NCBI RefSeq assembly: GCF_029852145.1
Contig: NC_079973.1
Coordinates: 2,604,001-2,668,000, forward strand
DNA: 64,000 nt
Direction: 5' to 3'
Source of the DNA: Microplitis mediator
Lineage: Eukaryota > Arthropoda > Insecta > Hymenoptera > Braconidae
Part shown: positions 36,196 to 47,934 of the stretch, piece by piece
Layout: every line of letters begins with the position of its first letter
How positions within the stretch are numbered: position 1 is the first letter of the stretch
The notes under the pieces: generated by a model
Seen by the model: the letters and a program-made list of their open reading frames with translations, nothing else
Databases searched by the model: none
What the model was told of the DNA's origin: nothing
Made by a program: the position numbers and the translations under genes

Positions 36196-37502
36196 CGTTA
36201 GTAAAAGAAATTTAATCCTGCACAAAAATTTCTACACATTTGCACATTTAAATATTTTTTTTTTTTGGCAAAAATTACTGTTTACTATTGTTCAGCCCTC
36301 AGTATAATTTACAAAAATGTTTTCGACAGTTGTCTACTGAGAGCTACAATATACTTCTATTATATATTCAAATCAGCAAAGAACCCAGACAAGTGATAAA
36401 AAAAAAAATTCCAGAATCAAAGTCTCAGCGGAGTCTTGATTCCCAAGTCTTGAGGCAGGTCATCAGCATTAAAATTCCTAAATCATTAACGATGCGTTGA
36501 GTGAAAGTTTTTTTGTGTTAAAATATGCATTATACGCACTCTCGTATCATGTGCACACAAATACACACAACACGGAAGTATCCATTCGATGGCGCACACA
36601 CGCGACTGGAATTAACTAAATAATTTATCTTCAATTATACTAAACTCACCATGCTCACATTCACATATAGATTTTCCTTTTTCATATTTTATATTTATAT
36701 ATAAACACATAAATATATTCATTCATTTAGTTATTTTTAGACAGGGATATTAGTCAGCATTAAAATTTTATTATCATTATTTGAACAATTTAATAGTTAT
36801 CTACAATCTTTAAATAATTCAAGGGATTTAAATTTTATCCACTCAGCTGGTCATTATTTTCTACGATGAAATTATATCCGATTTATTATTATCCGTGATT
36901 AGAAGCAATTGATGATACAGCCGATTTAAATCGCTGCGTAATCCCGTCAATAATTCTCGGCAATGATTGCTCGCGAGGCTCAACTGCAAGGCTAAAGTCA
37001 TTCTCCTGTACAGAGTCTCTGTACCCCAAGATGTCTTGGTCTTGTAGTATTGCTCCGTCTTGGTCTTGCTTCGATCCGCACTGTGCTCAAGACCCGAGAG
37101 AGAGGAAATCACTCGGGCATGTCCAACAATCCAGAGTTTCTCGAGCGATTCTACGAGCACTCAGTCCTCTTTTTACTCGCTTGCTTACTTACTTACTTAC
37201 TTATTTTATTTATTTATTTATTTTATTATACATTTGCCAGAACGTCTACGGCACGTATGATAATTCTTTCGCCATTAGCCGGCTTCCCCTCGGCGGTTAT
37301 TCCTCAGCTACAACGTAACACAGCTGGACGCACAGAGTACTGGTTCTATAATCTCATACCTCGTCTAGTACCTCATATATTATAAATTATAATGTAAGGT
37401 CATCAAGTGTGACGCCTCAGGCACAGGTGGATCAAATTTGTTTGTCTTCAATTAAATTCCGTCACCAATCAGCCGCTCATTTACAACCAGATTCAAAAAT
37501 TT
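36196..37502. other. Unique non-coding DNA
   Basis: Contains a GC-richer stretch at 36960-37140 with three overlapping + strand ORFs and one minus ORF, none recognisable. A TTAC/TTTA microsatellite lies at 37176-37226. Confidence 0.4.
37176..37226. repeat. (TTAC)n / (TTTA)n microsatellite
   Basis: Tandem TTAC units followed by TTTA units, directly visible. Confidence 0.85.
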
Positions 37503-38162
37503 ACCCCCATGAAAAAAATTTATAAAAAAAATATATGTTAAAATATAAAAAAAATATATTTTTCATATAAAAAAATATATTAAAAATACATAAAAAATAT
37601 ATAAATATATATAAAATATGTATAAAAAATATATTTTAAATAGCTAACTTTTGGACGATTTTCGTATATATTTTATATATTAAAAATATATAAAAAATAC
37701 ATGTATAAAAATATACGAATAATATATTTTTCTTATATTTAGTAATATAAAAAAAATATATTAGTAATATATTTTAAATCTATAAAAAATATAATTATGA
37801 AAATATAAAAAAATTATATAAAAAATATATCATTAAGTTAATTAACAACATAGAAAAAGAAATATAAAAAGTTTATATAAAAAATATATTTTTTATATAA
37901 TTTTTGTATATTTTTAAATATAAAAAAAATATATTTTTTGTATATTTTTATACATGTATTTTTTATATATTCTAAGATATATTTTTAATATATTTAAAAT
38001 ATATTTTTTATACATATATATATTTTTTATATATATTTTATATATTTTTATATATTTTAAAATATATTTTTTATGTATTTTTAATATATTTTTTTTATAT
38101 GAAAAATATATTTTTTTAATATTTTAACATATATTTTTTTTATAAATTTTTTTCATGGGGGC
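37503..38162. mobile_element. Element H: ~660-bp almost pure A/T palindrome
   Basis: The left end ACCCCCATGAAAAAAATTTA and right end TAAATTTTTTTCATGGGGG are complementary. Pairing continues inward for roughly 100 bp nearly without mismatch: TATATGTTAAAATATAAAA against its complement at 38110-38140. The whole interior is built of AAAAATATAT variants. It has no ORF. Its CCCCATGA end recalls the right end of element G. Confidence 0.85.
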
Positions 38163-39465
38163 CATTGTTTAGATCTCATTTACTCAATTAATCACCTGAT
38201 GATTTGACGTTTAATTTTTTTACCGACCTTCAAACCTTCAATTCATTATCATAATTATCACTCTTATATTTGTTTAAATTAAAATTTAATTAATCATATT
38301 CTCAGAATAAATTTTTAATGACCGGGACTAAAAAAAAATTGTTTTACGGCAATGGCTGCATGAATTTATGTATAATGTTTAGATATTTAAGTGTGCAGAG
38401 TGTAAAGAGCCATTAGAAAAAACCTATAAGTACTTGAGATAGTTTTCAGTGAGTGCATCCTCGCGTGCACACGCGAATGGATCGTCTACCGGATGCCTTA
38501 GGGGACCTACCAGATATCCATTTGCATTCTGCACTTTATACATATCCATATACATTTACGGTAATAAAAATATATGTACATGTATACATATGCATATAAA
38601 TAGACGCAAGTGTGTGGATTTGTATATAAAGTGAGTATAGTTGGTGCAGTCGGCAACCCTCTGCTCAGTACAGAGTTAATTTTTTTTCCGGATTATTACA
38701 AAGCTTGCAGGTTTGTACCGGGGTCTGGGTCTCGCGTGCGGGTCTTGCTACCCCGACAGGTACATCGCGGTCGTTGTTTATACGCGCCTCAAGTTTTACA
38801 AGTCTCTGTGCTGGTACTGATGCATCGGCACACTTTTATTATTTATTCTCCAATAATCGATAAATACTCGGCATCCAATAGGAGGAATAAAATACGATCG
38901 TGTGAATATCAAATTCTCACGACTTTTATTTTTTTTAAACCACATTAATTTATCACACATGTTCATATGTGCATATAAATATAAATATATGGAGGCAATA
39001 TATAATATAATAATTTTATGTTGATTTACTTTTAAATGCAGACGAAGAATTAAATAGAAAACACATTACAAAATCCATTGCGGAAGTTTTGTGCCGAGAT
39101 ATATATATGTGTGTAATGATGAAAGATTAATTGCGATTACTTATTTACATACCTACACGAAATTTGCCTAAAAACTATTAAATAGTTGCAATTATTGTTT
39201 CTTCGACTTGCGTGCAATTATAAATCCTCTTGCTCCTCGGACATTTGATGCTTGTGTAGATTACTGCATATTTATGGATGTGTGTATGTGTGTTTGTGGA
39301 ACTGTTACATGTGTGGACGAGGTGAAAGCTCCGACACCCACGTAAATATTTTTATAAAATGATGTTCTTCATTATATTTGTTCTATTATGTATACAAATG
39401 ACAAGAGGAAGGTGGAGTATTTATAGTGTACATAAAGTAGTCAAGTGTAACTGTAAATAAAGGCG
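38163..39465. other. Unique non-coding DNA
   Basis: Includes ORFs at 38449-38634 and 38610-38948 (+) in a GC-richer patch (38440-38830). No domain recognised and no clear exon boundaries. Confidence 0.4.
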
Positions 39466-39570
39466 GGAAAACGGGGCAAAGTGGGCCTAAGAGGAATGTC
39501 TATTGTTAATAATTATTTTTTATTAATAAAATTTAGTGAGAAAAAAAATTTCGAGTACAGTAGGCCCTAA
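39466..39570. repeat. E4-like remnant
   Basis: GGGAAAACGGGGCAAAGTGG then GCC, with a distant GTACAGTAGGCCC, resembles the GGGGCAAAGTGGGCCC blocks of the element at 12296. Degraded. Confidence 0.4.
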
Positions 39571-39579
39571 AAAAATTCA

Positions 39580-40480
39580 TTTATTGGTGCAAAAAATTTT
39601 TACTCGCTTCAAAAAAATTTTTACTTGACCCTTTTTACATACAAAATTTTTTTGGGGCGATAAAAAATTTTTTGAGGCGAGAAATTTTTTCTAGTCCTAA
39701 GAAAATTTGAATTCAATTCATGCAAAATTTTTCTTGCGCCGAGAAATCCATTTTTTTGTGGATGATGAAAATATTAAAAAAAAATTTTGTATGTCCCAAT
39801 TTGCCCTGTAGTAAAAATTTTATGTAAAAAAAAATTTTTTTCTTCAAATTTAAAAAATTGAGTTTTAAAAAAATAAAATGATTTACGCGGTAAGATTTAT
39901 TTAGCAAACGAAAAATTTTCTTGGGGCGATAAAAATTTTTTGAGGTAAGAAACTAATTTTGGCGCCAAAAAATTTATTCTAGTCCTAAGAAAATTTTGAA
40001 TTCAATTCCTGCAAAATTTTTCTTGCGCTGAGAAATTCTTTTTTTTGTGGATGATGAAAATATTAAAAAAAATTTTGTATGGCCCAATTTTCCCTGTACT
40101 AAAAATTTTATGTAAAAAAAAATTTTTCTCTTGAAATTTAAAAAATTGAGTTTTGAAAAAATAAAATGATTTACGCGGTAAGATTTATTTAGCAAACGAA
40201 AAATTTTTTGAGGTGAGAAAATAATTTTGGCGCCAAAAAATTTTTTCTAGTCCTAAGAAAATTTGAATTCAATTCATTCAAAATTTTTCTTGCGCCGAGA
40301 AATCCATTTTTTTGTGGATGATGAAAATATTTAAAAAAAATTTTTGTATGGCCCAATTTGCCCTGTAGTAAAAATTTTATGTACAAAAAAATTTTTTTCT
40401 TGAAATTTAAAAAATTGAGTTTTAAAAAAATAAAATGATTTACGCGGTAAGATTTATTTAGCAAACGAAAAATTTTCTTA
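39580..40480. repeat. Family F array: three tandem units of ~270-290 bp
   Basis: Each unit contains TTTTTTCTAGTCCTAAGAAA, GAAATCCATTTTTTTGTGG, GCCCAATTTGCCCTGTAG and ATGATTTACGCGGTAAG. Each ends AGCAAACGAAAAATTTT, at 39918, 40206 and 40475. Units are very similar, implying recent duplication. The three minus-strand ORFs starting MLNKSYRVNHFIF are the same frame in each unit and are not genes. Confidence 0.85.
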
Positions 40481-41942
40481 GCATCTTGGATGAGGAAGAA
40501 ACGATCGGTCTTACCCACACTCGGGATGGGTGTAACAAATCATCCCAGCACGTAAGAACTCTTACCTTTTCCCTCTTCTATTATAACGTGTCGTCTTATT
40601 CCGTGCGGTTATTTCCACTATATGCTATAATAAAAATAGTGAAGAAAAAAAGGTGAAAGAGAAAGACTGAGGGAGAGGGAATGCCTGACACCTCCACCAG
40701 CGTATGCTATCACAACCCACACGGTCGGCACCTCTGGCTCTTTTCACGACGGAAAGTCCTTCATTATCCTCGCAAATACGACTGCAAATATATACGATTG
40801 CCTGTGAAATTTCCGCATCTTTTTCTTCTGAGTATTTATAAATATACATATATATATAAATACATACGCGAGAAATGCGCGGGCCAATTAGCTCCTCTTG
40901 ACAAGTTGCTAAGGCCTATCATTTATATTGTACATTCTGTCTGCCTATCTGTGTACATTTATAAAATATACATTTCTCTGCAAGTTTTAAATTTAATCAA
41001 ACAAAAAAAAAACTTCATTTTACCTGCAGACTAACAAAATTCAGATTCCAGGGAATTTTTATTTATTTAAATGAGATTCCAAATTCGTGTAATTTTTTAT
41101 GCAAGTTCACTGAACGGTTAAATACTAGGATTTTTTTTTCATCCTTCGGAATTTTTCAGTTCGTATTTAAAAAAAAAAAAAATAAAAAAAATTTCTTTGT
41201 TGATTTGTCGAGTTTTTGATTTTTTATTCTCGAGCCTAATTTTGATTTATTTATTTTTAAATGATAAAAAAAAAAATGATGAAATATCAGCTGTTGAATT
41301 TAAGTTTTAGAGACAAATATATATGAACACGAGATAAGTTAATTAAACATCCGCGATTACACAAGTTCGTTTAAAAATGATGATCTCGTAGCCACAAATT
41401 AGAAGCTAGTTTTCTATTTATTTTAGTGACGTTACCTAAAAAAAAATGATCATCGTCACTCCATAACCACGGAAACACTCATTACTGTTACGAAATAACC
41501 AGCAGTATATTAATATATCTTTAATCACATTTTATTATTAAATTAATATAGAAAAAGAAAATAATTCTTTTTTTTTTGCAATTTTTTATCCCGGTTAGTT
41601 TATTATTTCTCTTAGACTCAGGGATACTTAATTGCGTGCACATCCGGTTGTGGGCAAGAGACTTTGATCGAAAAGCTCCCGGCGAGCGATCGTGACTTTC
41701 ATTTTTACTGTTGCTCCTCGAATATAAGCCGCGAGGATAAGAAGGAAGAGTAATATAATAAAAATAATAAGGACGAGTTAAAAAAGGAGTTACATCTTCG
41801 GACACATTTGCCTTAAAGGCCTGATCAATCAATGTCTGATATTGAGTTACGTCAATAAATATAAATTCATATACAATAATTATCTTTTATTTTAAATATA
41901 CTCAATATATATTTATATTTATTTTATTATATTATTTCTATA
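40481..41942. other. Unique non-coding DNA
   Basis: Includes a GC-richer patch at 40500-40930 and one at 41600-41720. ORFs of 74-117 codons on both strands lack protein character. Confidence 0.4.
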
Positions 41943-42465
41943 TACAGAAAAAAAATTTATTGGCGCAAAAAATATTTATTCACTCCCAGAAAATTTTTTT
42001 CAGTATGAATTTAAAAAAAAAAAATTTTTGGAGCAAGAAAAAATTTCATGTGCCAAATAGTATACATATATATGATTATTACTTTTTGGTACAAAAAATT
42101 TTCACTCGCCCAAGAAAATTTTACGATCCTGAAGTTAGCAGTTAAAAATTTTCGAATTTTTGTTTCAATGGCTTAATTTAAAAAAAAAAAAATATAAAAA
42201 TATGCACATGTAGAAAATTTAATAAACTATAGGTGCAATTTTTTTCAATAATTTATTGTTTAAAAAAAAAAATCAAAAAATTATTGGACGTCGGATAACT
42301 TCAGTATCATGAAAATTTTTGAGTTATGATTTAAAATAAAAAATTTCCTTGGGAAAAAAAAATTTCTCGTGCCCAAAAGTTTTTCTGGTCCTAAAAAAAT
42401 TTGTACCCTTAATTCATAATTCAAAATGTTTCCCGCGCTCAGAAATCATTTTTTTTAGTATAGAA
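41943..42465. repeat. Family F element, single copy with A nested
   Basis: Begins ATACAGAAAAAAAATTTATT and continues with GGCGCAAAAAATA and CCCAAGAAAATTTTAC-type F motifs. It resumes after the A copy (42123-42310) with AAATTTCTCGTGCCC and TTTCTGGTCCTAAAAAAATT. It ends near CAGAAATCATTTTTTTTAG. Confidence 0.6.
42123..42310. mobile_element. Family A MITE, copy 9 (inside F)
   Basis: Ends ACGATCCTGAAG and CTTCAGTATCAT, with the perfect 9-bp duplication GAAAATTTT at 42114-42122 and 42311-42319. The hairpin reads TGCACATGTAG / CTATAGGTGCA. Very similar to copy 8. Confidence 0.9.
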
Positions 42466-44060
42466 ATAAATTACAATTAAAAAAAAAAATAACACTAATA
42501 AAATATAAGTTAAATCGATAAATAGAAACATCTTCATTGACGTTTAAATTGAAGATATTTATAAATTCATGAAAAATAGTAATAAAGATAATAATAAAAC
42601 ATTTTTAATAGTATAAATGCCGGGGCAAAGGACGAGTTGAAGTAGTACTGAAAGTACCAGACGATAATCATATTAGAATCTGCAGTGTGTTGCTGCACGA
42701 ATACTAAAATATATATATATGTGCACCATGTACTTGAATGCGAGTGGTGCATAAGTGCGAGGTGTTTCACAGCAAGTTGAGAGTAAAGATGCGCGTTGCT
42801 CAGACCAAGAATTTATTAGTGATCGTACGCGCGAGATACACCCAGCACCCTGCAATAACACTTCTCCCAACCAACAGGTTTCTTTCGATAAAATCGTCGG
42901 TTTAAACTCAAGGGATATGTACCCCTTGCACACACGGCTTCAGCCATCCTCTGCACGCACCTGCTTACACTTTTCATCTCCTTCCCCAGAATCCTCAGAC
43001 TGATGATCATCCGCGGATCCGCCAGATATCCCAGTCTCTTAATAACGCTATTAGCGATTTCACGCAATCATCATATATTATTATTATTATTATTATAATA
43101 ATGATTATAAATAATTAAATATATCTAAGCTCATTTGTCGGCATTTATAATCGTCAATTTAAATAATAAAATAAAAATAAATATATTTAATTCAACTCTG
43201 AAATTGAAATGAGAGAATGAAAAGGATCATGGTGTATGGAGATGTTTGAGATTTACCAAGAGATACTTGGAATATAAGTCTCAAACGGCGTACGTACCTG
43301 ACGACGCATATCCTTGAAAGTAAAACGATGCCTCTCGCTTTCGTAGTACTATCATCTCATCTATACCTGTCACAATTTTCCGCGAAGTCGTTCGTCCAAT
43401 GAATCTCCTTCTCTATATACAATTCTCAACATAACAATGTTCAAGTTACCTCTATCTACAATTTACATTTCATCAAGCTTAAATGTATAAATTTATTATT
43501 TATGCATTTTACTTCTTCATATTTTTTTTTCCCGCGAATAATAAATCCGATTGCCTCAATCCATTCATTTATTTAATTGGCCTTTTTATTTACATCAGCA
43601 GATAAAAAATAAAAATTATCCGCATCTGATTACGAATAAATTAATAAATTGACGTTACGTTTTAATTCAAATTACTGGGACGTTTATCTTTACGGTAAAA
43701 AAAATTAAATATGCGGCGATACAAAAAAATTGATCAATTGTTTCGGACTCGAGATCAAAGATAGCAGCGTAATGTTAATACATTATCATTAAGCGTAATC
43801 ACACAAGCAGGTTTGCTAGTTCGACGAACACGTGTCGCGATCTCAGACCAGACCAGTAACGAATAGAATGAGAGCAAGTGGTTAAAAGTGAGCGAGAGTA
43901 AGAACAAACATTACTGGGGTACAGAGTACAGTTCAGGTGATTCGAATCAATCGGATTCAAAGTAGCGTCACGCTCTAAAGAAATAATCAGCATAATCAGA
44001 ATTAATGATTTAGATCAAACTTGTGGTGAATTACGACATGGAAAAAATATTAAAAACATA
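42466..44060. other. Unique non-coding DNA
   Basis: A GC-richer patch lies at 42600-43070, with four overlapping ORFs on both strands that share no recognisable feature. An (ATT)n run is at 43078-43100. Confidence 0.4.
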
Positions 44061-44531
44061 TAGGGGAAGGGGGGGGGCAAAAGAGGGTAGGGTAGGCAAA
44101 ACGGGGTGCCACCAAAATTTTATCAAAAAAAAATGTTTTTAAGATTCCAAAAACAATTTTGTAAATATAATTGAGCGTTATTTTGAATTTTTTTTTGTTA
44201 AACTCTTTCAAAAATAAATTGTTAGTTGAAGAATATTAATGACTTTTGTTTTATGATAAAAACTATTAAAAATTTATTTTTATTCATATATAATTTAAAT
44301 ATAATTTTTCTTCATATAAATTACTTGGAGAAAAGTTTAACTCAATCAAATTCATTTCAAATTCAGAAATTTTTTTTTTATCTTTTTTAGGGGGTATCCC
44401 ATTTTGCCCGCAAAAATGAAAACTTTTTCTATTTGCTTTAAATATCATTAGGAGAAAAAAGATTTCGTATTTTTGAGTCCTCGAAAACTAGGTATTTCCT
44501 TAAGTACCTCGTTTTGCCCCTCCCTCCCCTA
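44061..44531 (-). mobile_element. Family E element, copy 2
   Basis: Ends TAGGGGAAGGGGGGGGGCAA and TTTTGCCCCTCCCTCCCCTA, flanked by TA/TATA. The order of interior blocks (GCTCAATTATATTTAC complement first, CTTAAGTACC last) is the reverse of copy 1, so it lies in the opposite orientation. Confidence 0.8.
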
Positions 44532-44889
44532 TATAAGTGGATACTTAAGAAAATACTGAGTTTTCGAAGACTCAAATACGCTAAATATTTTTTTTTTAAT
44601 GATATTCAAAGTAAAGAAAAAAATTTTCTTAGACGGCGATGCCGATCAAAATTAGAGCGTCCGTTAGATATTTAGAGGCCTCGGGGGTATCAGAGATGTC
44701 TTCTGGAAGAACGCTAGCACATTAACGTTTTTCGACTGACATTCGATTCATGAAAAAGTCTAACAAACAAAATTCAAAATAATGCTCAATTATATTTACA
44801 AAAGTGTTTTTGGAATTTTAAAAACATTTTAAAGAAACTTTTTTTTTGGATAAAATTTTGGAGTACCCGTTTCGCCCTCCCATCCCCTA
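44532..44889 (+). mobile_element. Family E element, copy 3, head-to-head with copy 2
   Basis: Starts without the G-rich end (TATAAGTGGATACTTAAGAA) but carries the sub-terminal TTTTCGAAGACTCAAATACG block. The later ATAATGCTCAATTATATTTA block and the right end TTTCGCCCTCCCATCCCCTA are also present. A GC-richer piece at about 44634-44725 is absent from copies 1 and 2. Possibly a rearranged or partly replaced copy. Confidence 0.7.
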
Positions 44890-46376
44890 TGAAATAAAAA
44901 TAAAAATATGATTAATGAGTGTTTGACAAATAAATTACAAGTGTTAAAAAAACTTCTGAAAGTAAATTTTTTTTTACCAACTGCGTGGCGCCATTCCTCG
45001 AGATGCGACCGAGCAAATATATTTTGTTTGCGGCTGACAGGACCACTCCTCAGTACACAGAATAATAATAAATTCTCAAAAATTAATTCGTACCTCTCCT
45101 CGTAAGATAAAAAAATAAATAACGCAATTATTTACCTTGCGATTAAAATCTAAATCATTTTGATTACAGCAAACGTCCGTACTTAATTTATCTGTGATTA
45201 AGTGATCGTTATTAAAATAAAGTGGCTTTTTAATTAAATATATAGAGTATAATATTTAATATATATATTTATGTACATATGTATATAAATAAAAATACGA
45301 ACGTGTCTAGTGTCGTTATTCTTTATGGTACACATATAAGTCGTATAATATTTCCCACGTGTTCCGAGTATTCGCAGGTGAGAGGCGAACTTCTCTATCG
45401 TATATCTCAAGGAATATATGCGACCTGAATACCATCTTTCCCTAATAACACTCATATATTATTTAGTATCAACAAAAGCTACTGTCCCATCTTCGCAAAA
45501 CCCCAACTCTTTTTTTTCCCCATAAAAAAATTTTTTACGACCGCGGGTTAAAGTTCAATTTGAATTTGAATTTGAATTTCCATTTTTTTTTACTGATTTT
45601 TATCTAAAAATTTTATAACCGTATTTTTTTCTCGCAACTAGAACGCGGAGAACGGTCTAATTACTTTGTAATTATGTGTACGTTCTGTTAATTTTAACTG
45701 TTTATTAACTTTAAAAAAATGTTTGAAGTGATGGGAAAAAATCCGGTGAATTTTTGGCTGAAAAAAAAAATGTTTCGAGATTATCGCTGTCCTCGACCCT
45801 TAACCCGAAACTCCGGCGCATCAAAACATAATTGTGGGGTAGACTGCAGTGAGAGAACACAAGCGAGTGCATAATATTTTTATTGTTGAGTGAAGCGAAA
45901 AAGACGTGGTATGAATTGAACGTTACAGCGGAATGGGAAGGCCAGTGCAGGCATGGGATAGCCTAAGAGAGTAAGGAGAAGACGCGATATCCCTCTATAC
46001 ACGGTATTATATAAAACCCGCCCATCGGCTTTATCGCTGGGCGTACAGTATCAAGATCATAAAATATGCAAATATCATGTTCCCTTCGCTCCATTCCACC
46101 TGTGACAAATTTTTACATAATTCACTCGTTAAAAATTACTCCATCCAAAACAATATTATTATTATATATCACTATCCGAGTCAAAAAACAAATTCGGATT
46201 TACGTCTCAAAGTTCTCAATGAAGTTTTTGAGAATCAATTTAGAATTTTAAGATTGACAACAGTACAGAAAGTTATCCTAGTTTTAGTCTTCAAAGTAGT
46301 AGTTACGACCCATTTTACCACTGAGGACTAAACTGGAACAACATAATCTAGATTAGAGCCTCAAAATACTAAAAAC
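44890..46376. other. Unique non-coding DNA
   Basis: No shared repeat and no credible gene seen. GC-richer at 45795-46050. Confidence 0.4.
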
Positions 46377-47079
46377 GTACTCTCTAAACATGAATAAGTG
46401 AAATAAGTGAATATTGACTAATTCTGAGTGCCGACCGAACCACTTTTTGAAATTAGTGGTTCGGTTTCCCGTGTAAAAAAAATTCGTTCCAAAAAGATTC
46501 CAAAAAAAGTTCCGCATGTGGAACTTCTAAAAATGAGACAGATTAGAACTTCGAATAGAACTTTTTTGGAACGTTAGTAATTTTAATGGTAAAAAAAAGT
46601 TTTTATAAGCAAATTTAGCGTCAAAACAGGACGTTCTTGGAACTTTTTTGGAATTTTTTTAGAACGTTTTCGTTTGTTCTATAAAAAATTTAAAAGTAGT
46701 GATTTTTGAACTATTTTGGCATGTTTTTGGAACGTCTTTAGTCTACAAAAGATGCAAAAGTAGTGATTTTGGAATGCCTGTTTTTCGTCCATAAAAAAGT
46801 CAAAAGTGGTGATTCTGGAACTTTTTTGGAATGTCTATATAAAATTCTAAAAAAGTTCCAAAAAAGTCTTTTTTGACTTTAAATTTGCTCATAAAAACTT
46901 TTTTTTTACCATCAAAATTACTAATGTTCCAAAAAAGTTCCATTCGAAGTTCTAATCTGTCTCATGTTTAGAAGTTCCACATCCGGAACTTTTTGGAATC
47001 TTTTTAGAACGAATTTTTTTACACGGGTTGGACTTAGTGAATATTCACTTATTTTCACTAATTTATGTTTAGAGAGTAC
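46377..47079. mobile_element. Element I: palindrome within a palindrome (~700 bp)
   Basis: The outer inverted repeat is GTACTCTCTAAACAT with AATAAGTGAAATAAGTGAAT (46377-46425), against its complement at 47032-47079. The inner inverted repeat starts CCCGTGTAAAAAAAATTCG (46468) and ends CGAATTTTTTTACACGGG (47027), with arms of about 150 bp full of GTTCCAAAAAAGTTCC. Between outer and inner left arms sits a perfect 10-bp hairpin, CCGAACCACT / AGTGGTTCGG (46437-46465). The 80-codon ORF at 46964 is a by-product. Confidence 0.8.
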
Positions 47080-47860
47080 AGAAATAATTTTATCCACATT
47101 TGAACCTCAAAAGTCTCATTCGACGTATTCTCTCCCCTCTCTTTTTCTATTCAAAATTTTTCAAACTCCGAAGTATAACTTTTCATCAAAAAATCAGAGG
47201 AATTGAGGCTTTTGAGGACTAAACTAAAATTTGTGTTTTGACTCTGGTACATCCCCAAATAAATCGTTTATTAAATCATTGGAATAAAATAAAATTTATA
47301 AATGCATATAAATTTACTATCGGGCATTTCAGTACCGATCCTCGTTATCATAAAAACTTAAGTGTCTGGGTGGTCGAGCAACTTTTCTCCACTCGGTTTG
47401 TCAGGAGTCGAGATCGCGTTCGCGAGGAGATATGAGCAGAATAATACCGCGAGACTTGAAGGAGTGTAACTGATCGGGATGACACGAGAGACAATGTTAC
47501 ACTGACGCCTCCGATTTGCCGGACATCTACCCAACATTTATTTTATTTACCTACTCCCCGTTCTTTATCTTCGTCTCTCTAAATATTCCTCAACATTATC
47601 TCGTAAAAAAATAAATATCCATATATATTTTTAGCCAGTGATTAATGAGTTACGATAATTATCATTTGTGATTTTACATCTGACATTCCGTAGCAGCTTC
47701 CCTAGGTTTTATGACGATCTATAATCCAGTTTGCGTCCAGGTTCTCCGAGGCGGTCTAATTAAAGTCCGGTTTCCTCTTCTTGTTCCATCAAGACCGTAT
47801 ATACTCAGTACCAAGTCGATGTAGACTAGCCCCAGTGCAATATACTATACTCTACTATCA

Positions 47861-47887
47861 AACACACACACGCACACACACACACAA
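47861..47887. repeat. (CA)n microsatellite
   Basis: Tandem CA units with one CG interruption, directly visible. Confidence 0.85.
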
Positions 47888-47890
47888 TTT

Positions 47891-47934
47891 ACTATCCTTT
47901 ATATACATACATATATATGTATATAAAGGATAGT
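47891..47934. repeat. Perfect 19-bp hairpin
   Basis: ACTATCCTTTATATACATA at 47891-47909 is exactly complementary to 47916-47934, with a 6-base CATATA loop. It lies right after the CA run. The stem is shorter than a usual miRNA precursor and AT-rich, so it is reported as structure only. Confidence 0.85.

Noticed and set aside
39713..40518. Three similar minus-strand ORFs (MLNKSYRVNHFIF...) as a gene family
   Set aside because: They are the same frame in three tandem repeat units, with Lys/Phe-rich products from A/T runs.
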